The notes under the pieces: model-generated | Database searches by the model: none | What the model saw: the letters and a program-made list of their open reading frames with translations, nothing else | What the model was told of the DNA's origin: nothing | Translations under genes and position numbers: made by a program | Assembly: GCA_022316685.1 (NCBI GenBank) | Contig: JAKJHU010000005.1 | Coordinates: 10,518,707-10,582,706, forward strand | DNA: 64,000 nt | Direction of reading: 5' to 3' | From: Progne subis subis | Taxonomy: Eukaryota > Chordata > Aves > Passeriformes > Hirundinidae | Part shown: one piece after another, positions 24,632 to 36,250 of the stretch | Layout of the letters: every line of letters begins with the position of its first letter | Position numbering within the stretch: position 1 is the stretch's first letter

Positions 24632-25001
24632 TGTTACCCTGGTTTTTCTGAGCTTTCTTATTAGCCTTCTTGAAATTCGTAATGGAGTCAGATCTTTTGG
24701 TTACTGTACAATATTAGGAGCAGTTTTCTACCTTTCCCATAGATGTAACATAAACAAACCCTTTGTTTCTTATTCTTTGTCCTTTGTTTGCATATTTCTA
24801 ACCTGAAAAACAACTGTAACTGACAGTGGGTCTGGCCACTGAGGATGAGGGGTGGAAACCCAAAAAGCTAATCTTCTGCCAGATCCACAAATGTATAAAA
24901 AAGTAAAGAATAAACAAAGAGGGTCTTCCTTCGCTCTCCACTCTCTGAGGAGAAGCTGGAAGAACTGTCTGCGCGTGATTGCTTTGTGTGTCTCAGCGAC
25001 A
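24632..25001 (+). mobile_element. Solo LTR (family B), plus orientation
   Basis: The 370-bp element starts TGTTACCCTGG and ends CTCAGCGACA, with perfect 6-bp duplications ACTTCC at 24626-24631 and 25002-25007. It has TATAAAA at 24894-24900 and AATAAA at 24909-24914. It is the same family as 23411-23799, but because the target duplications differ it is an independent insertion. Confidence 0.9.
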
Positions 25002-25007
25002 ACTTCC

Positions 25008-28000
25008 TGGAGTTCAAATCTAACTTTCCTCCTTGTCCACAGGGAAGTGATGCATGGCAGGAAATGTGGAACAGCTGGAAAGGGTAAAAGTATCAGGAGA
25101 TGCAACAAAGCAAAACATTCTCCCAGATGAATAGATTTTCCTTTGATCTAACAAAGATTTGAAATTTGTCAGTTTTAAACAGAACAGAAAATGAAGTTAT
25201 GCAATAGACATCTGTAATGGATAGAAGCAAGATGAAAGGTCTGAGATGAATCATGATTGATATGAAGTGCTCCAGGTTGTGGGGGTTTTTTTTCTGATCT
25301 TGTACAACTCTCTCACAACTAGGTAATTACTTAGCTTCCTATCCCATTAAAATTGCATAATGAAATCTGGGCTGCTTTTGAAAAAAATAGCAGTAAGTAA
25401 AGATTGCCATTTTATTATCGATAGTTATTTTGGTAGGAATGCCAACAGAAAATGGAATATGTCACTGCTGAGTGAACATCAACAGCAATATCTTGGTGAG
25501 AAAGTTCATGATCTAGCCAGTAGTTATAAAATGGTATATACAATCAATTATATGTACAGTTGCTGTATTACTGACTTGTCTCTTAAAAGCCCCAGATTAA
25601 ATATTGTTCCCTCAGTGCCTGCACATCCTGACCTCTACAACAGGCAGCAGTAGGCAAGAATCACCCTTGTGTTCACTCAAATCATAACAACAAGATTTTA
25701 CTATTAACAACAACAACCACACTCATATATAACTAGTCCCTCTACAAGGCAAGAAAACAATCACAGGAACCTTCCTAGGGTATTTTCCTAAAGGTCTATA
25801 TTTTTGTTTGTTGCAGCCCATTACTGATAAATTTTGCATTTGCATCACCTGCTACTTCCAGGCAGGCATGTTTCAGTAGCTGTCTCCCACAACAGACCAC
25901 CTCCCCAGATCTGTTTGCTTCCTTTCATGCCTCCTCTCTCTCCAGAGCCAGTTACAGCTCCAGCGTTCTTTTATTCCCATTTCTGTTCCAACATGTGGAG
26001 AAGGTGCTGAAACGTTTGACGTTTATTTACAAACTGGAAGTGACAACAAGTGTTAATATAGCTGGTTGCACCCAGAAGAAAGGGGCATTCCAAAACTGAC
26101 CTGCTGGAACAGCAAACCAAACTGCACTTGCTCAGTTCCCTTGAGCAAAGCAGATACAGATTGTTACCGTGACTGAATCAATTACCAGTGCTGTAGCTGC
26201 CAGAACACCCCCAAATTAACACAAAAAGGGCAGGGAAGCAGAAGGTGACTATATTTTAAGTCAACATCCTCCACAAAGAAGGAAAAACCTCAAAATGTCT
26301 GGAACCATGATCTAAAAGGAAACTCTGATAATCAGCTCAGCATGCCTGGCCAGATACTAATTCAGGTAAACACTGACACTACAGCCAAAGCAAAAAAGCA
26401 AAAGGCCAAAGCAGAGCACCATGGCCAGAAGGTATATTGCTGTTCCATTTCTCTGTCTCCAAACTCAACAATTAATTTCATAATTTCTGCATTTTAGTAG
26501 ACATTCAATTTGATCTGAAAACTCACCAGATAACCCTGGTATAACCCTCAGCTGAGCTAAGGGAGATTTAATGAACTCTGGCAGAGCCCCAGCATTCCTT
26601 CCCCAAGCTAGAAGAGGACATTTCACAGCTGCAGCACAAAGCATTCAGGCATGAGGTTGGGAGTCTTCCCTTTCTCCTCTTCCTAGAGCCTGACACTCCA
26701 GTGATAGGCCTGGTTTAGAAAGGCTGATGCACAGTGACAACCATTCACAGTGAAATTCCATGAAATTCCAGTAAAGCCCAGTGTTTTGTCTCCTACAATT
26801 ACCATTTGCAGATTCCACAGGAAGAATGACAGCATAGCAAATTCACATTATATTTCCCCTAATAATCTCCCAGCATCTGACTATTTTTAGCTCAGGCAAC
26901 TTCCAGCTCCTGTGGTAGTTTGCTTTGGGTCCCAGTGGATCTCTCATTCATATACTTTCCTAGTCTTTGAATTCTTGTGAACTCCTTGTATCACAGCATC
27001 CTTTGGCAAAGTGGCTTTGGCTAGTCACCTCCTGGAAAAACCTCCTCCTTTTGTTTGATTTCCTGCACCTCTAGTATTTCACTTTATTTTCATTTTGTAG
27101 ATCCTAGTTTTTCTGCAGGAAGAGACAACAGGTAATCCCTATCCACCTTTCAAAACTACCTTCTGGTGGCTCTCTAGCAATTCCTTTTAGCTGTTTCTTT
27201 TCCAGGGTGAAGGATTCTACACTTCACACTAATTCCTCATCTACATGCTGATTTGTACCTTCTGCTGCACTTCTGTGAATCTTCTCTAGATCTGTCCCTT
27301 TTTTGTGACAAGGGGACCAGCACTGCACAGTACGTGAAGCGCAGTGAACTGCAATTTTATACAGTGATCCTGTATCTTCTGCTTTGCTATCAGCTCTTTT
27401 CCCAATCATTACCAATATTTTAGTTTCCTCTTTTGACTGCTGCTGAGCACCAACCTGATGTTTTCAGAGCACAATCTGTCATTCTGTCAGAAGGTCTCCC
27501 CTGAGTAACAGAGATCACTGCAGAGATCACTATTGCAAATGTCAAGTTAGGATTATTTCCCCCCATGTATCACTTCACATTTACCTATGCTGTGCTTCAC
27601 CTGCCATTTCATTGTCAAGTTTTATGAAGACTTTCTGAGATTCTTGACCACTGGCCATTTCCTTTACTATTTTGAATAATTCACATCATCAATAAACTTT
27701 GCAGTTCAATGTTCAAACTTTTTCTAGGCCCCCCATGAATACGGTGTAGGGGTGAGGATTCAGTAAAGACCCCTGCAAAACTCCAATGGTAACTTGGAGG
27801 GAGGATCCATGTCAGGATTTTCTCATTTGTACCATAGCTGGGATGTTTATCAGGCAAGGTAAGCTACTTTACCACCTTTTTAATTTTGTTTTTTCTTAAG
27901 AAACCAGAGAATAAACACTGGCCAGCACAGCATTTGTTGTTAAAGATAACAGGACAGAGGAAGTCCCTTGTAGTGACGTTAAGGTTTTCAGTTTATCACT

Positions 28001-28139
28001 GACAAAATGAGAAGTACCACAAACCCCAAAAGTAATCTCCTTAAAAAGGAAAGCAAGCACGGTAGAAATATCACAAGAACCAGCTGATATTCAGGCAGAT
28101 AGGAACACTACCACCACAAAATCTTTGCCATCCATCCTC
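25008..28139. other. Intergenic DNA between the LTR cluster and the TULP4 3' end
   Basis: AT-rich and without a recognised gene. The only identifiable content is a diverged CR1/L3-like LINE (27180-27850). Confidence 0.55.
27180..27850 (-). mobile_element. Ancient CR1/L3-like LINE fragment
   Basis: Segments such as CAAGGGGACCAGCACTGCAC, TCACTTCACATTTACC, CATCATCAATAAACTTTGCA and AAAGACCCCTGCAAAACTCC resemble the complement of CR1/L3 ORF2. It is strongly diverged and lies in intergenic DNA downstream of TULP4. Confidence 0.5.
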
Positions 28140-28211
28140 CTACGTGATTGGAACAAGGTATGATGGGGCTGGTACACGTGCCACGTTCACTGGAACTTGT
28201 GGGTACGGTTC
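28140..28211 (-). other. Exon-like segment with strong acceptor and stop
   Basis: On the minus strand a strong acceptor (GTTTTCTCTTTTCAG) is followed by 23 open codons reading EPYPQVPVNVARVPAPSYLV, then PIT and TAG at 28140-28142. This would suit a terminal coding exon of an unidentified minus-strand transcript, or an alternative end of TULP4. With only 23 codons it can easily be chance. Confidence 0.2.
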
Positions 28212-28359
28212 CTGAAAAGAGAAAACATAATGGCATCTGGCCAGTTATTATTCAGGTTGTTCCAGCACAGATTTGTCATCTGCTTTAAAAGTATTTAAGG
28301 TGCTTGACAAGATACAGAATGCAACAGAAACAAATTAGCAACTTTCTAGTCTGCAAAAT

Positions 28360-28365
28360 TTTATT
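28360..28365 (-). terminator. Candidate distal poly(A) signal of TULP4
   Basis: AATAAA occurs on the minus strand (TTTATT on plus), followed in the direction of transcription by TTTGTTTCTGTTG and TCTGTATCTTGTC. Together these resemble a hexamer plus a U/GU-rich downstream element. Confidence 0.4.
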
Positions 28366-31161
28366 AAGCAACAGCTGGACAACTCTTACAACTCCAAATC
28401 ATCAAGGAAAAATAGGGCAATCAGTCCATCTCTCAATCGTGTAGACAGTAAAGAATCTGGACAAACCACACTTTTATAGGGAAACCAACAATATTTTCTA
28501 GGCACCTCCTGCAAAATCTATTACACAAGATACATAAAAGGAGAGGCAGATCAGGGTAGTTTTTAAATACAATGGAAACCAAGTATACCATGGTATATTT
28601 AGGGGGGGAAAAAAAAAAAAAAAGAAGAGATTAAAAAATATATAATTAAAAATTAGGTAAGTAAAGTTCACAAATGGTGTACCAAATTTTCAAAAGCCTT
28701 AAGAAAAACATGCTGGGCTTGCTCACTTAAGAATGCATGCACCTGCATGACTCTATGCTCATTAAATTTAAAAGAAAATTTTTTAAAAAACAAAACAAAA
28801 TAAAAAATCCCAAATCACTTTCAAAGTTATAGTACCAAAATAATGCATTTATAAACAAATGCAACTCCCCTTCTGTTTCAGGAAACACTACAGTGCCTTT
28901 TCAATCGAATGCATCCCCATGCTATTCCACAACACCATATATTTTATCTACAATAAACAACGAGATCTTGAACAGACATACCCTTCCCCAAACACACAAC
29001 AGACAAACAGAAAAAGAAGCAGCAAATGCTGAAACAGTGAAACAGAAGTGAAAAGCAACCAAAGGCAAAACAAGTATCAAGCAAACTAAAGAAACAAAGG
29101 GAAAACTTAGAAAAGTTCTGAACAAATAGCTTCAAACAACATAGGTAAGAATTACTGGCCGAGCATTACTCCTGTGAAATACTTGAAACTCGGGTGTCTA
29201 CACACTGTTCCAAAATGTTTCTCTTTTATTATTACTTTCTTATTATAATCTGTATCTTAGGCTATCTACTTGGCCAGTCAGAGAAAATTCCAAAACCAGA
29301 CCACCTTTGTCAGGATTTAGAATTGCTGAATCAGTCCGTATTTTAAAACTGTAAACCAGAGGATTAAGAGCAGACTGGCAGGCTTTGACATCACACCATC
29401 TAACTTTTTCATTGAACACTCTGGGCAGATAAGTACTTGGTTTTTATTTATTCAATTTTGTCTCACAAAATCATGTTTTCTTGACCCTGCAGTCAGCTCT
29501 GTGTCAGCAAACCAGTGCACTTGTATATACTCCCAAACAATCAGTTTGCCTTGAAACACAAATTTCTCCTTACCGATTCACTTGCAAAATCAAAAGTTAA
29601 AGGGTGAAGCTTTCAGATTTCTTAGCAAGAATTGCTTTGCTGAATCTTATTTCATTCTTTTGTTTCATTAATTGCTTTTGCCTTAAAAATTTTCCAGATG
29701 CAGCAATAATCAAAGAAACTTCTGAAACATCTTCAGTGATATCAGGCAACAGGGAAAGCAGTCTTTTCATCTTAAAACACCTCCGTGGGACTTTTTAAGA
29801 AGATAATTAAATAAATACAAAGACAAAATAATTCACATAGACCATTGTTAAGTAGTAATTGATTTTATTCCTTTGAGAATGGTGCATGTAAATTCCAATC
29901 CTGTAAAGAGGACCTGTGGTGCCTCCCTGCAGACTACTCCTGAGGGCATCAAGACTCTAAATTGGTATTTACTAATGCAGGTTTGTGCCTTGAAGGGGAA
30001 GAGACATGAACACAAAAAACGATTTGTCTACTAGGATTTTCCCGTTTTTGTAAGCAATATAGCTGACTTGCTCTCCTACACTGGGAAAACTATTATGCCA
30101 ATCTCTAAATAACATAAACAGCTTGCCCTCCTGTCCTGTGATGGAATCCTAGAAATAGGAATAAAAGGCAAAAATCTCACTACTCCATGGCCAGGATTTT
30201 ACTTCTAGCATCCTTCAAGGCGGGTTTTACTAAGCTGTCAACATGGCTGTTGGCTAATGCTGTCTAATTTCCTTGAGTGGATGTATGGGTGATAAAAGTC
30301 ATCTTTACCTTATAATCACACATTTTGGGTTGGATTCCTGGTCTCTTATGTATCTTGGAGTAACCACGCAGTGAGGCTGGAAGTTGGCTCTCTGTCAGCA
30401 TGCCACACAAGGGTCTCATCTCTTACCAATCTCTAAGTCTGATTTACTGGTCTGGAGTAATTTGGGCCCTGCAGACATGCAATTTCTAAACTGTTGCTCT
30501 GGTAAACACATTCTTAGAAGTTAATGAAAATTTATTGTGTCTTCTCTTGCTCCCCTTTCATTTCATCTAATCAGTTTTTTCACTTGCTGCTCTTTTTATA
30601 GGAGGATGTAAAATGTTTCTGAGAGGTAAGAGGGCACCAAGGTAACATAGGATCACACACATCAGGCTGGAAAAAGCAAATGCACAGAAACTGTCTGAGG
30701 CAACAATCAGGCAAGCTCCAAAATCTGTCTGTAATTTCTGAAAGGACACTGAAAAGACACATCGAGGAAAGCCTGGATCTATGGAAAGTTTAGGCTGAAG
30801 GCTTCAGCAAAGTTAGATATCCTTGTCTGATACCTGTAGACCTTCATGCATCTTCATAAAAAACCTGTTTTACTTGTGGCTGCATCACAGGAAACTTCTG
30901 TAACTGAGATGAACCTGTGTGCAGATTTACTGCTATTCAGGCAGCCCATGGCACATGTTACTGTGGTCTCTGGAACTGAGTGCAAAATTGCTAATGTGAT
31001 AATTCCCTTTTTTTCCTCTGTCATCCCCTACCTTCTCACAGTTTCTTAGGATGCTGCAGAAACATGTATTCTTCCTGTTTAAAGCCAAAATTTACCACTC
31101 CATTTACGCCAGACTTTAAATATCAGCTTTTAGATTCTGTTTGAGATCTATTTTGAGGATA

Positions 31162-31569
31162 TCACCATTGTTTTTTCAAAATTATCAGGGTTTTGGTTTC
31201 ATCCCTTTGCAACTCCAACAGAGCAGATTCTAACTTCAGATGGACACAGTGGCTGCTGGCTGGCATTCGGGGCTTTCTCTGCCCAAAGCTGCTGCAGCCA
31301 AACTCCATGGCAACTTCATGCTGCTCTTGGAGCAGATCTAGAAGGAGGAACGCCCGCTCCAACAGGTCTCCTATGGAGCATCTTGAAGAGGCAAAGCTGC
31401 TGCAGGCAACATCAGGGCACAGCTCCATGAGCTCCGTGCAGCACTTGCCAGAAGCACTGTGGCGCTGCTGGGACCAGCTGAGCCCAGCTGAAGAAGGAGC
31501 ATTGTTAGGCTGAGCAGAGGAAAATGCCTCAGAGGAAAATGCTTCTACTGCTACGCTATGCCTTGTGCC
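31162..31569 (-). other. Unexplained open frame, 135 codons, in presumed TULP4 3' UTR
   Basis: A GC-richer patch in AT-rich DNA holds an open minus frame of 135 codons. It includes EAFSSEAFSSAQPNNAPSS, WSQQRHSASGKCCTELMELC, IGDLLERAFLLLDLLQEQHE and VAMEFGCSSFGQRKP. The middle looks like an amphipathic Leu-rich helix. No family is recognised. The internal ATG is at 31426-31428 and no clear splice sites frame the patch. It could be a fragment of a retroposed gene, an unidentified repeat, a real exon, or a chance frame. The plus strand of the same patch is also open for about 107 codons, which weakens the coding case. Confidence 0.25.
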
Positions 31570-34500
31570 TCAGCTTATTCCAAGCTAGTTTCCTGTACCT
31601 CCACCTGGTGCTGAACTATCACCAAACCCTACTAAACTACAGTGACCTGCTGACCAACAGCCCGTGTCGTCATACCCTCTCTTGTCCCATAACCCACCTT
31701 ATCTTGTACCTCAAGAAAAAGCAAACCATGCCTTCCATTTTTTAAGCCACTCCCAACCAAAGTGCAGTTACAAATAAAGAAGGAAAACAGAGGACAGATT
31801 TCTGCAGGTCTCAACTCACCTAGACTCTTTGTGGTCTGCACAGTTCTCCATAGCAAACTCATTGTGTTAAGCGGCCAAAAAAAATTTTTGCCTGCATTAT
31901 GAAGTTTTTGCATATTATCCAGCAAAACCACGTCTTCCTATAAGCATTTTTAATTTCTTGCAGCAAAATATACCTGCTAGCAAACAACTGTTCACAAAGA
32001 TGTTCTTTAAATATAAGTAAGTGTGTATAACTCACTGATGCATAGTAATAAAATAATCCCTAAATCACTCATTACATTATGCAAGGAAAATAATTTATTT
32101 TTTTCATATTAACAGCAAATCTGTATTAAATTATCTTTAAAAAAAACACCCAAAACTCCCTAAAGAAAAATCAAACCCAAACTAAAACAAAACAAAAAAC
32201 CAACCCAACAGAAACAAAAAAAATAGACTGTTAAAATTATTGCACAGCTGAAAAAAAATAAGCTTTGGGAAAAACATCCTTTACTAGTGGAAATTACTGC
32301 ACGTATAAAAGAAATAGAAATTTCTGAACACTTTGCTACATTCTTCCTAAAATAACTTAAGTTACCTACAGAAAAACTGGGTTTTACTAACAAAATAGAA
32401 AATGTAACATCTCTCTTTTGGCTGAATACAATAGAAATATTCAGGATTTAAGTGATTAATTGGGGGACATTCTTAAATTTGTTTCCTATATTGTATCTCA
32501 ATTGGAAACAAAGTGACTTTCACTTTTCTTTTTATAATTTAGGATCCAGTAGCACACTCAGATTTCCATGTATTTGACATTCCTTTCATTAAAATTCTAT
32601 ATATTTGAGAATGTTTTCTCTCTCTAATATTGGGGATTCTCTACATATTAAAATCCTTAATTAAAGAGACTCAGCTAAATTATTTTCAAAAATATTAAAG
32701 ACTATCTTATCTTATAGAATTTTCTGACAAGTAAATGGAAAGGATATTGGAAATAGCATCATTTTCCGGATTTTTTTGGTAATTATTCCTTGTTCTTTGC
32801 TGAGGCAGAAAACAGAGGTCTTTCTTTGCCAGGGCTCTTTGTGAGCACCATCAGAAGGATGCAACCATGACCTGGACCAATGAAACCAAATTAATAATTC
32901 TGTTATTTGTTTTATAGGTTTCAATTCTTGGTTCTCCATTAGAATAAAACTACTAATAACTGGAGAAATTTGGCAATGAACAAAGTGACGAGGAATGAGG
33001 AATACTGTTCTCTGGAAGGTTAAAGAAACTGCAAGCAGAAGTCCTTATTTAGATTAGATTTTCTTCAGAAAACACCATTCATATTGTTTCCACGTCCTGA
33101 TAATTTTGGCTGGTGATGTTCTCCCAGCTGAGTAATTCTGACACATGACTAAGTGGCCCTTCCCTCAGCAAGCAAACAAGTCAGCCCTGGTATATTTCTT
33201 GTCTTACAGTGTTCACTGTGTGCCTGTCAAACACTAATTAGGGTACAGCTGGTTAGCACAGACCTTAGGGCAGGTGAGGCCTTTCATCAGCCAACTTCCC
33301 TTCTTGTGTACTGGAATCAGTGGACTAAGAACTCAGCCTACTGTTTTTACAGTATACAACTCAATACAGACAAAGGGCTTAATAGTGTTTCCTCAAGAAA
33401 AAACAAGTGAAACATTTCCATTGATTTTCAAGGGACCAGAACCAGATCAGTTTCAGTTCTTCTGCTCCACACACATTATATATACAGGCACTCAAACTGC
33501 TGAATAAATCAAGCACATGAAAAAGAACACAAATGGGCCCAGACAATTAATGGAAACAAACCTAATTAATTAAAGAAAACGACAATCTGATAGATGCCAA
33601 GAGTAATGTTGAGCCTGGCCACTCCCACACAGAAGCAGAAGCTACTAAGCTTTGGGATAATACAGGCTTGGTACCATCTACTGCCCCCACTCCTTCCCTC
33701 CTACTTCTCCTTCCTCCCTCCAATGACACCAGATCTCACAGGTGGTTTTTCCTGGACCTACCCTGTGGGGCATTATCCGCTCTAACTCATCACCTCCCTT
33801 GGCAACTCTCTGAAACTCCTCTGCTGGCACCGCTTCCCTGTGCTGTACAGCTCTGGAAGCCTCAGCAGAGCCCAGTCAGAAGCTCACTGCATACTGGTAA
33901 TTTCTACTACAGCAGGGTCTCATGGAAATGTTCCTCTAGAATACATCAAATGCAACATGCATCTGCCCTACTACTAGGACTCAAGAAAAACAAAGAGAGA
34001 AAAATCACATGTATTCATCTTAAGTTATACTGAGTTTTTCAAGTAAAGAAGCTAAACTGTGGCCGAAAGACAAAGCAGCTCTTGACATCTCAACCAGCAA
34101 ATCTTTCCCAGTGGGCCTTTAACTTCTAAAGATCAGTTTTTGAAAAAAAATCTGCTGTGATGTTTTCTAATCTAATGTCCAAATAATTATGAGTAGTTTG
34201 GGGGCTTTTGTATTACTGGTCAAACTATTTCCATATCAAAACGTATTCTGCAGCAAAATGCTGACAAGGAGGAAGGAGAAAAAGCACGTAAACGTGCACA
34301 CAACACATGGACAACAAAAACTCTTCTGTGCAAGCAACCTTCTAAAATGCTCAACAGGTCTGCATGTGCACCGGAGAGAACTGCACAGTCATACTACTGT
34401 TACTGAGCTTTCCTCTGTCACACTCCATGTAGACACTGGCTTCCTGCTCTTAGCTGGAGCAAGTAGCAAGGTGGATGACAAAAGAACATGATTCTGTCCA

Positions 34501-35009
34501 ATTTTTCCTTTCTCTTTCAACTCATTTGTTCTTCAGCCAGCCATGATGTTGTTTCCCGTAATGAATTTGCTTCTCTGATGAAATGTCTTCTTGTAATGAC
34601 TTGCAACATTTCTGTCTTCTTCCTAATTCAAGCACTGTTGTAGAACTTGATTGATACTGATTGCTAAGAGGACTGAATATACCGTGTCTTCTCATTTGCT
34701 GGAAAAGCTTTGTTTATACGGTGTAAACACACTGAAATGAGGAGCAAGCACAGGCACGGCCTCAGAGGTACATCTGATCACACTGTACCTCTCCCAGCTA
34801 CAGGCCAAATCACAGAATACTGTGAACAACGTGAACAAAAAAGCAATACTCATGATTATATTCTCTCCAGTTCTCTGTCACTTACTGAAAGATGTTTATG
34901 CCAGTAACAAAAGAAGCAATGCTTGTAACTATTTGCTCCTCTGTCTTCTGTCACTTACTGAAAGATGTTGATCCCCCTTAACAGCATACAAAACAAGCAG
35001 ACATCAACT

Positions 35010-35470
35010 TCTTTGATACAGTGGGTTTTCAAACCCTGGTTCTAGCCAGGACAGAGTCAATTTTTGCAGTAGCCAGGAGAATGCATGGCTAGAACCCAGA
35101 GGTTACTCTAGCCCATCTCCCATCATTTTCTGGGGCCGTGGGAAGGGGTCCCACGCGGGTCACACAGTGTGGCAGCACGGTTAGGTATTGCCAGAGGCTC
35201 CCCTGTGGTGAGCACACACTATGGGAATCTTTCTCCTCTCCTGCACTGTTATTAACATAGCTGTTGTCACTGTTTTCTTATTTCACTGCTGTTTGCAGTA
35301 AATTGTTTCTTCTCTCTACCTGTGTTCTTTACCTTTTGTGTCTCCAATTCTCCTCTCCATCCCACCGCAGGGAAGGGAAAGGGGGAGGGAGCAGTGAGTT
35401 AGTGGCACATGGTTTGGAGTATTTTGGTGGAAACACTAAGTTGGAGAATACCATTCCTAAACCACAGTAA
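35010..35470 (+). mobile_element. Degenerate ERVL-type LTR inside the presumed TULP4 3' UTR
   Basis: Landmarks in order are TTCTAGCCAGGACAGAGTCA, CATCTCCCATCATTTTCTGG, a T-rich stretch with AACATAGCTGTTGTCAC, CTCCTCTCCATCCCACCG and the end CTAAACCACAGTA. These correspond to a widespread bird ERVL-like LTR whose consensus ends TTAAACCACGACA. No clear target duplication is visible. It is antisense to TULP4. Confidence 0.65.
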
Positions 35471-36133
35471 ACACTCACTGGCAACAATTTTTACTCTTCT
35501 GAGTAATATATCACTGTTTATAAATTAGTTTACCTACATAAGCCTCCTTGGAACCTGTGGTGCTCAGTTATTAGGAGATGTCAGAGAAGAAACACGTCTT
35601 CAAGTATTATAGCTTCTTTTCTTTTTTTACTTTTTTGCTGCTATCACGGATGTTTTAATAGTAGAAGTACAAACTGGACCAGAAAAAAGTCATGTTCCCT
35701 GTTTTAAAAAGAATAGCATGAGATAAGGCAGTCTATCAAAAAGAGCAGTCTGTTTTAATCCCCCCATGAACTTACATCAGCTACTGTAGCACACACAGCA
35801 GAACCACCACAACAAGCCAAAAGCCACACTTCTCCACGTAACACCGAATGGTTCTCAACCCTTCACTCTTTCTGAGACCCAGCACAACGCTTGAAAAGAA
35901 AAAGAAACCGGAAAACAAACAAGCTAACAAACAAACAGAAAACAGCCCCCCACCCTCCACCCCGTGACTGATTAGAGTTAATGCCCTTCTGGTGGGCACC
36001 GAGAGACTTTTCCAGTTTTACTGCCTTCTTAACTCCCAGGCATCTCTGCTCGCCTAAAGCAGGCTGCCCTGACATTTTCCGGTTTGGACTTTATGAGAAG
36101 GTTAACATTTTCCTCTCTCCAGTCTCTGCTTTT

Positions 36134-36250
36134 TCATTTGAGGCGCTGAGTCACATTAGCCAGAGCAACAGCAAAGGCTTGCACTGCAGAAAATGGATAC
36201 TGAAAGTCCAAAATGTAAGCATTGCCATCAATTCTTCCAAACTGCATCAC
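36134..36250 (-). CDS. TULP4: TULP4 terminal coding exon
   Basis: The last coding exon is 39 codons including TGA at 36134-36136. It follows the acceptor CCCTGCTTCCCAG and starts VMQFGRIDGNAYILDFQYP, then FSAVQAFAVALANVTQRLK. This is the hydrophobic C-terminal helix of the tubby fold, with the family-typical FxLDFxxPxSxxQAFxIAL pattern. It joins GRQ at the end of the large exon across a 1.7-kb intron. Confidence 0.97.
   Translation of the reverse strand: MMQFGRIDGNAYILDFQYPFSAVQAFAVALANVTQRLK

Larger units (their letters stand above)
28340..36133 (-). other. TULP4: Presumed TULP4 3' UTR (extent uncertain)
   Basis: No further coding exon of TULP4 is needed after the TGA. The following AT-rich DNA contains several minus-strand AATAAA hexamers (for example near 32092, 30533, 29863, 29447 and 29225). 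The last, at 28360-28365, has a T/GT-rich stretch about 25-60 bases downstream. Mammalian TULP4 is known to have a multi-kilobase 3' UTR, so a 7.8-kb one is plausible. An LTR relic (35010-35470) and an unexplained GC-richer open frame (31162-31569) lie inside. The true cleavage site cannot be decided from sequence alone. Confidence 0.45.

Noticed and set aside
23392..25108. Similar-looking peptides on opposite strands (THKAVTRRQ, THKAITRRQ)
   Set aside because: They come from the two inverted LTR copies and do not represent a gene family.
28922..29135. Two overlapping Phe/Cys/Leu-rich minus-strand frames resembling membrane segments
   Set aside because: They arise from A-rich DNA in the presumed TULP4 3' UTR, overlap in different frames and lack any conserved feature.
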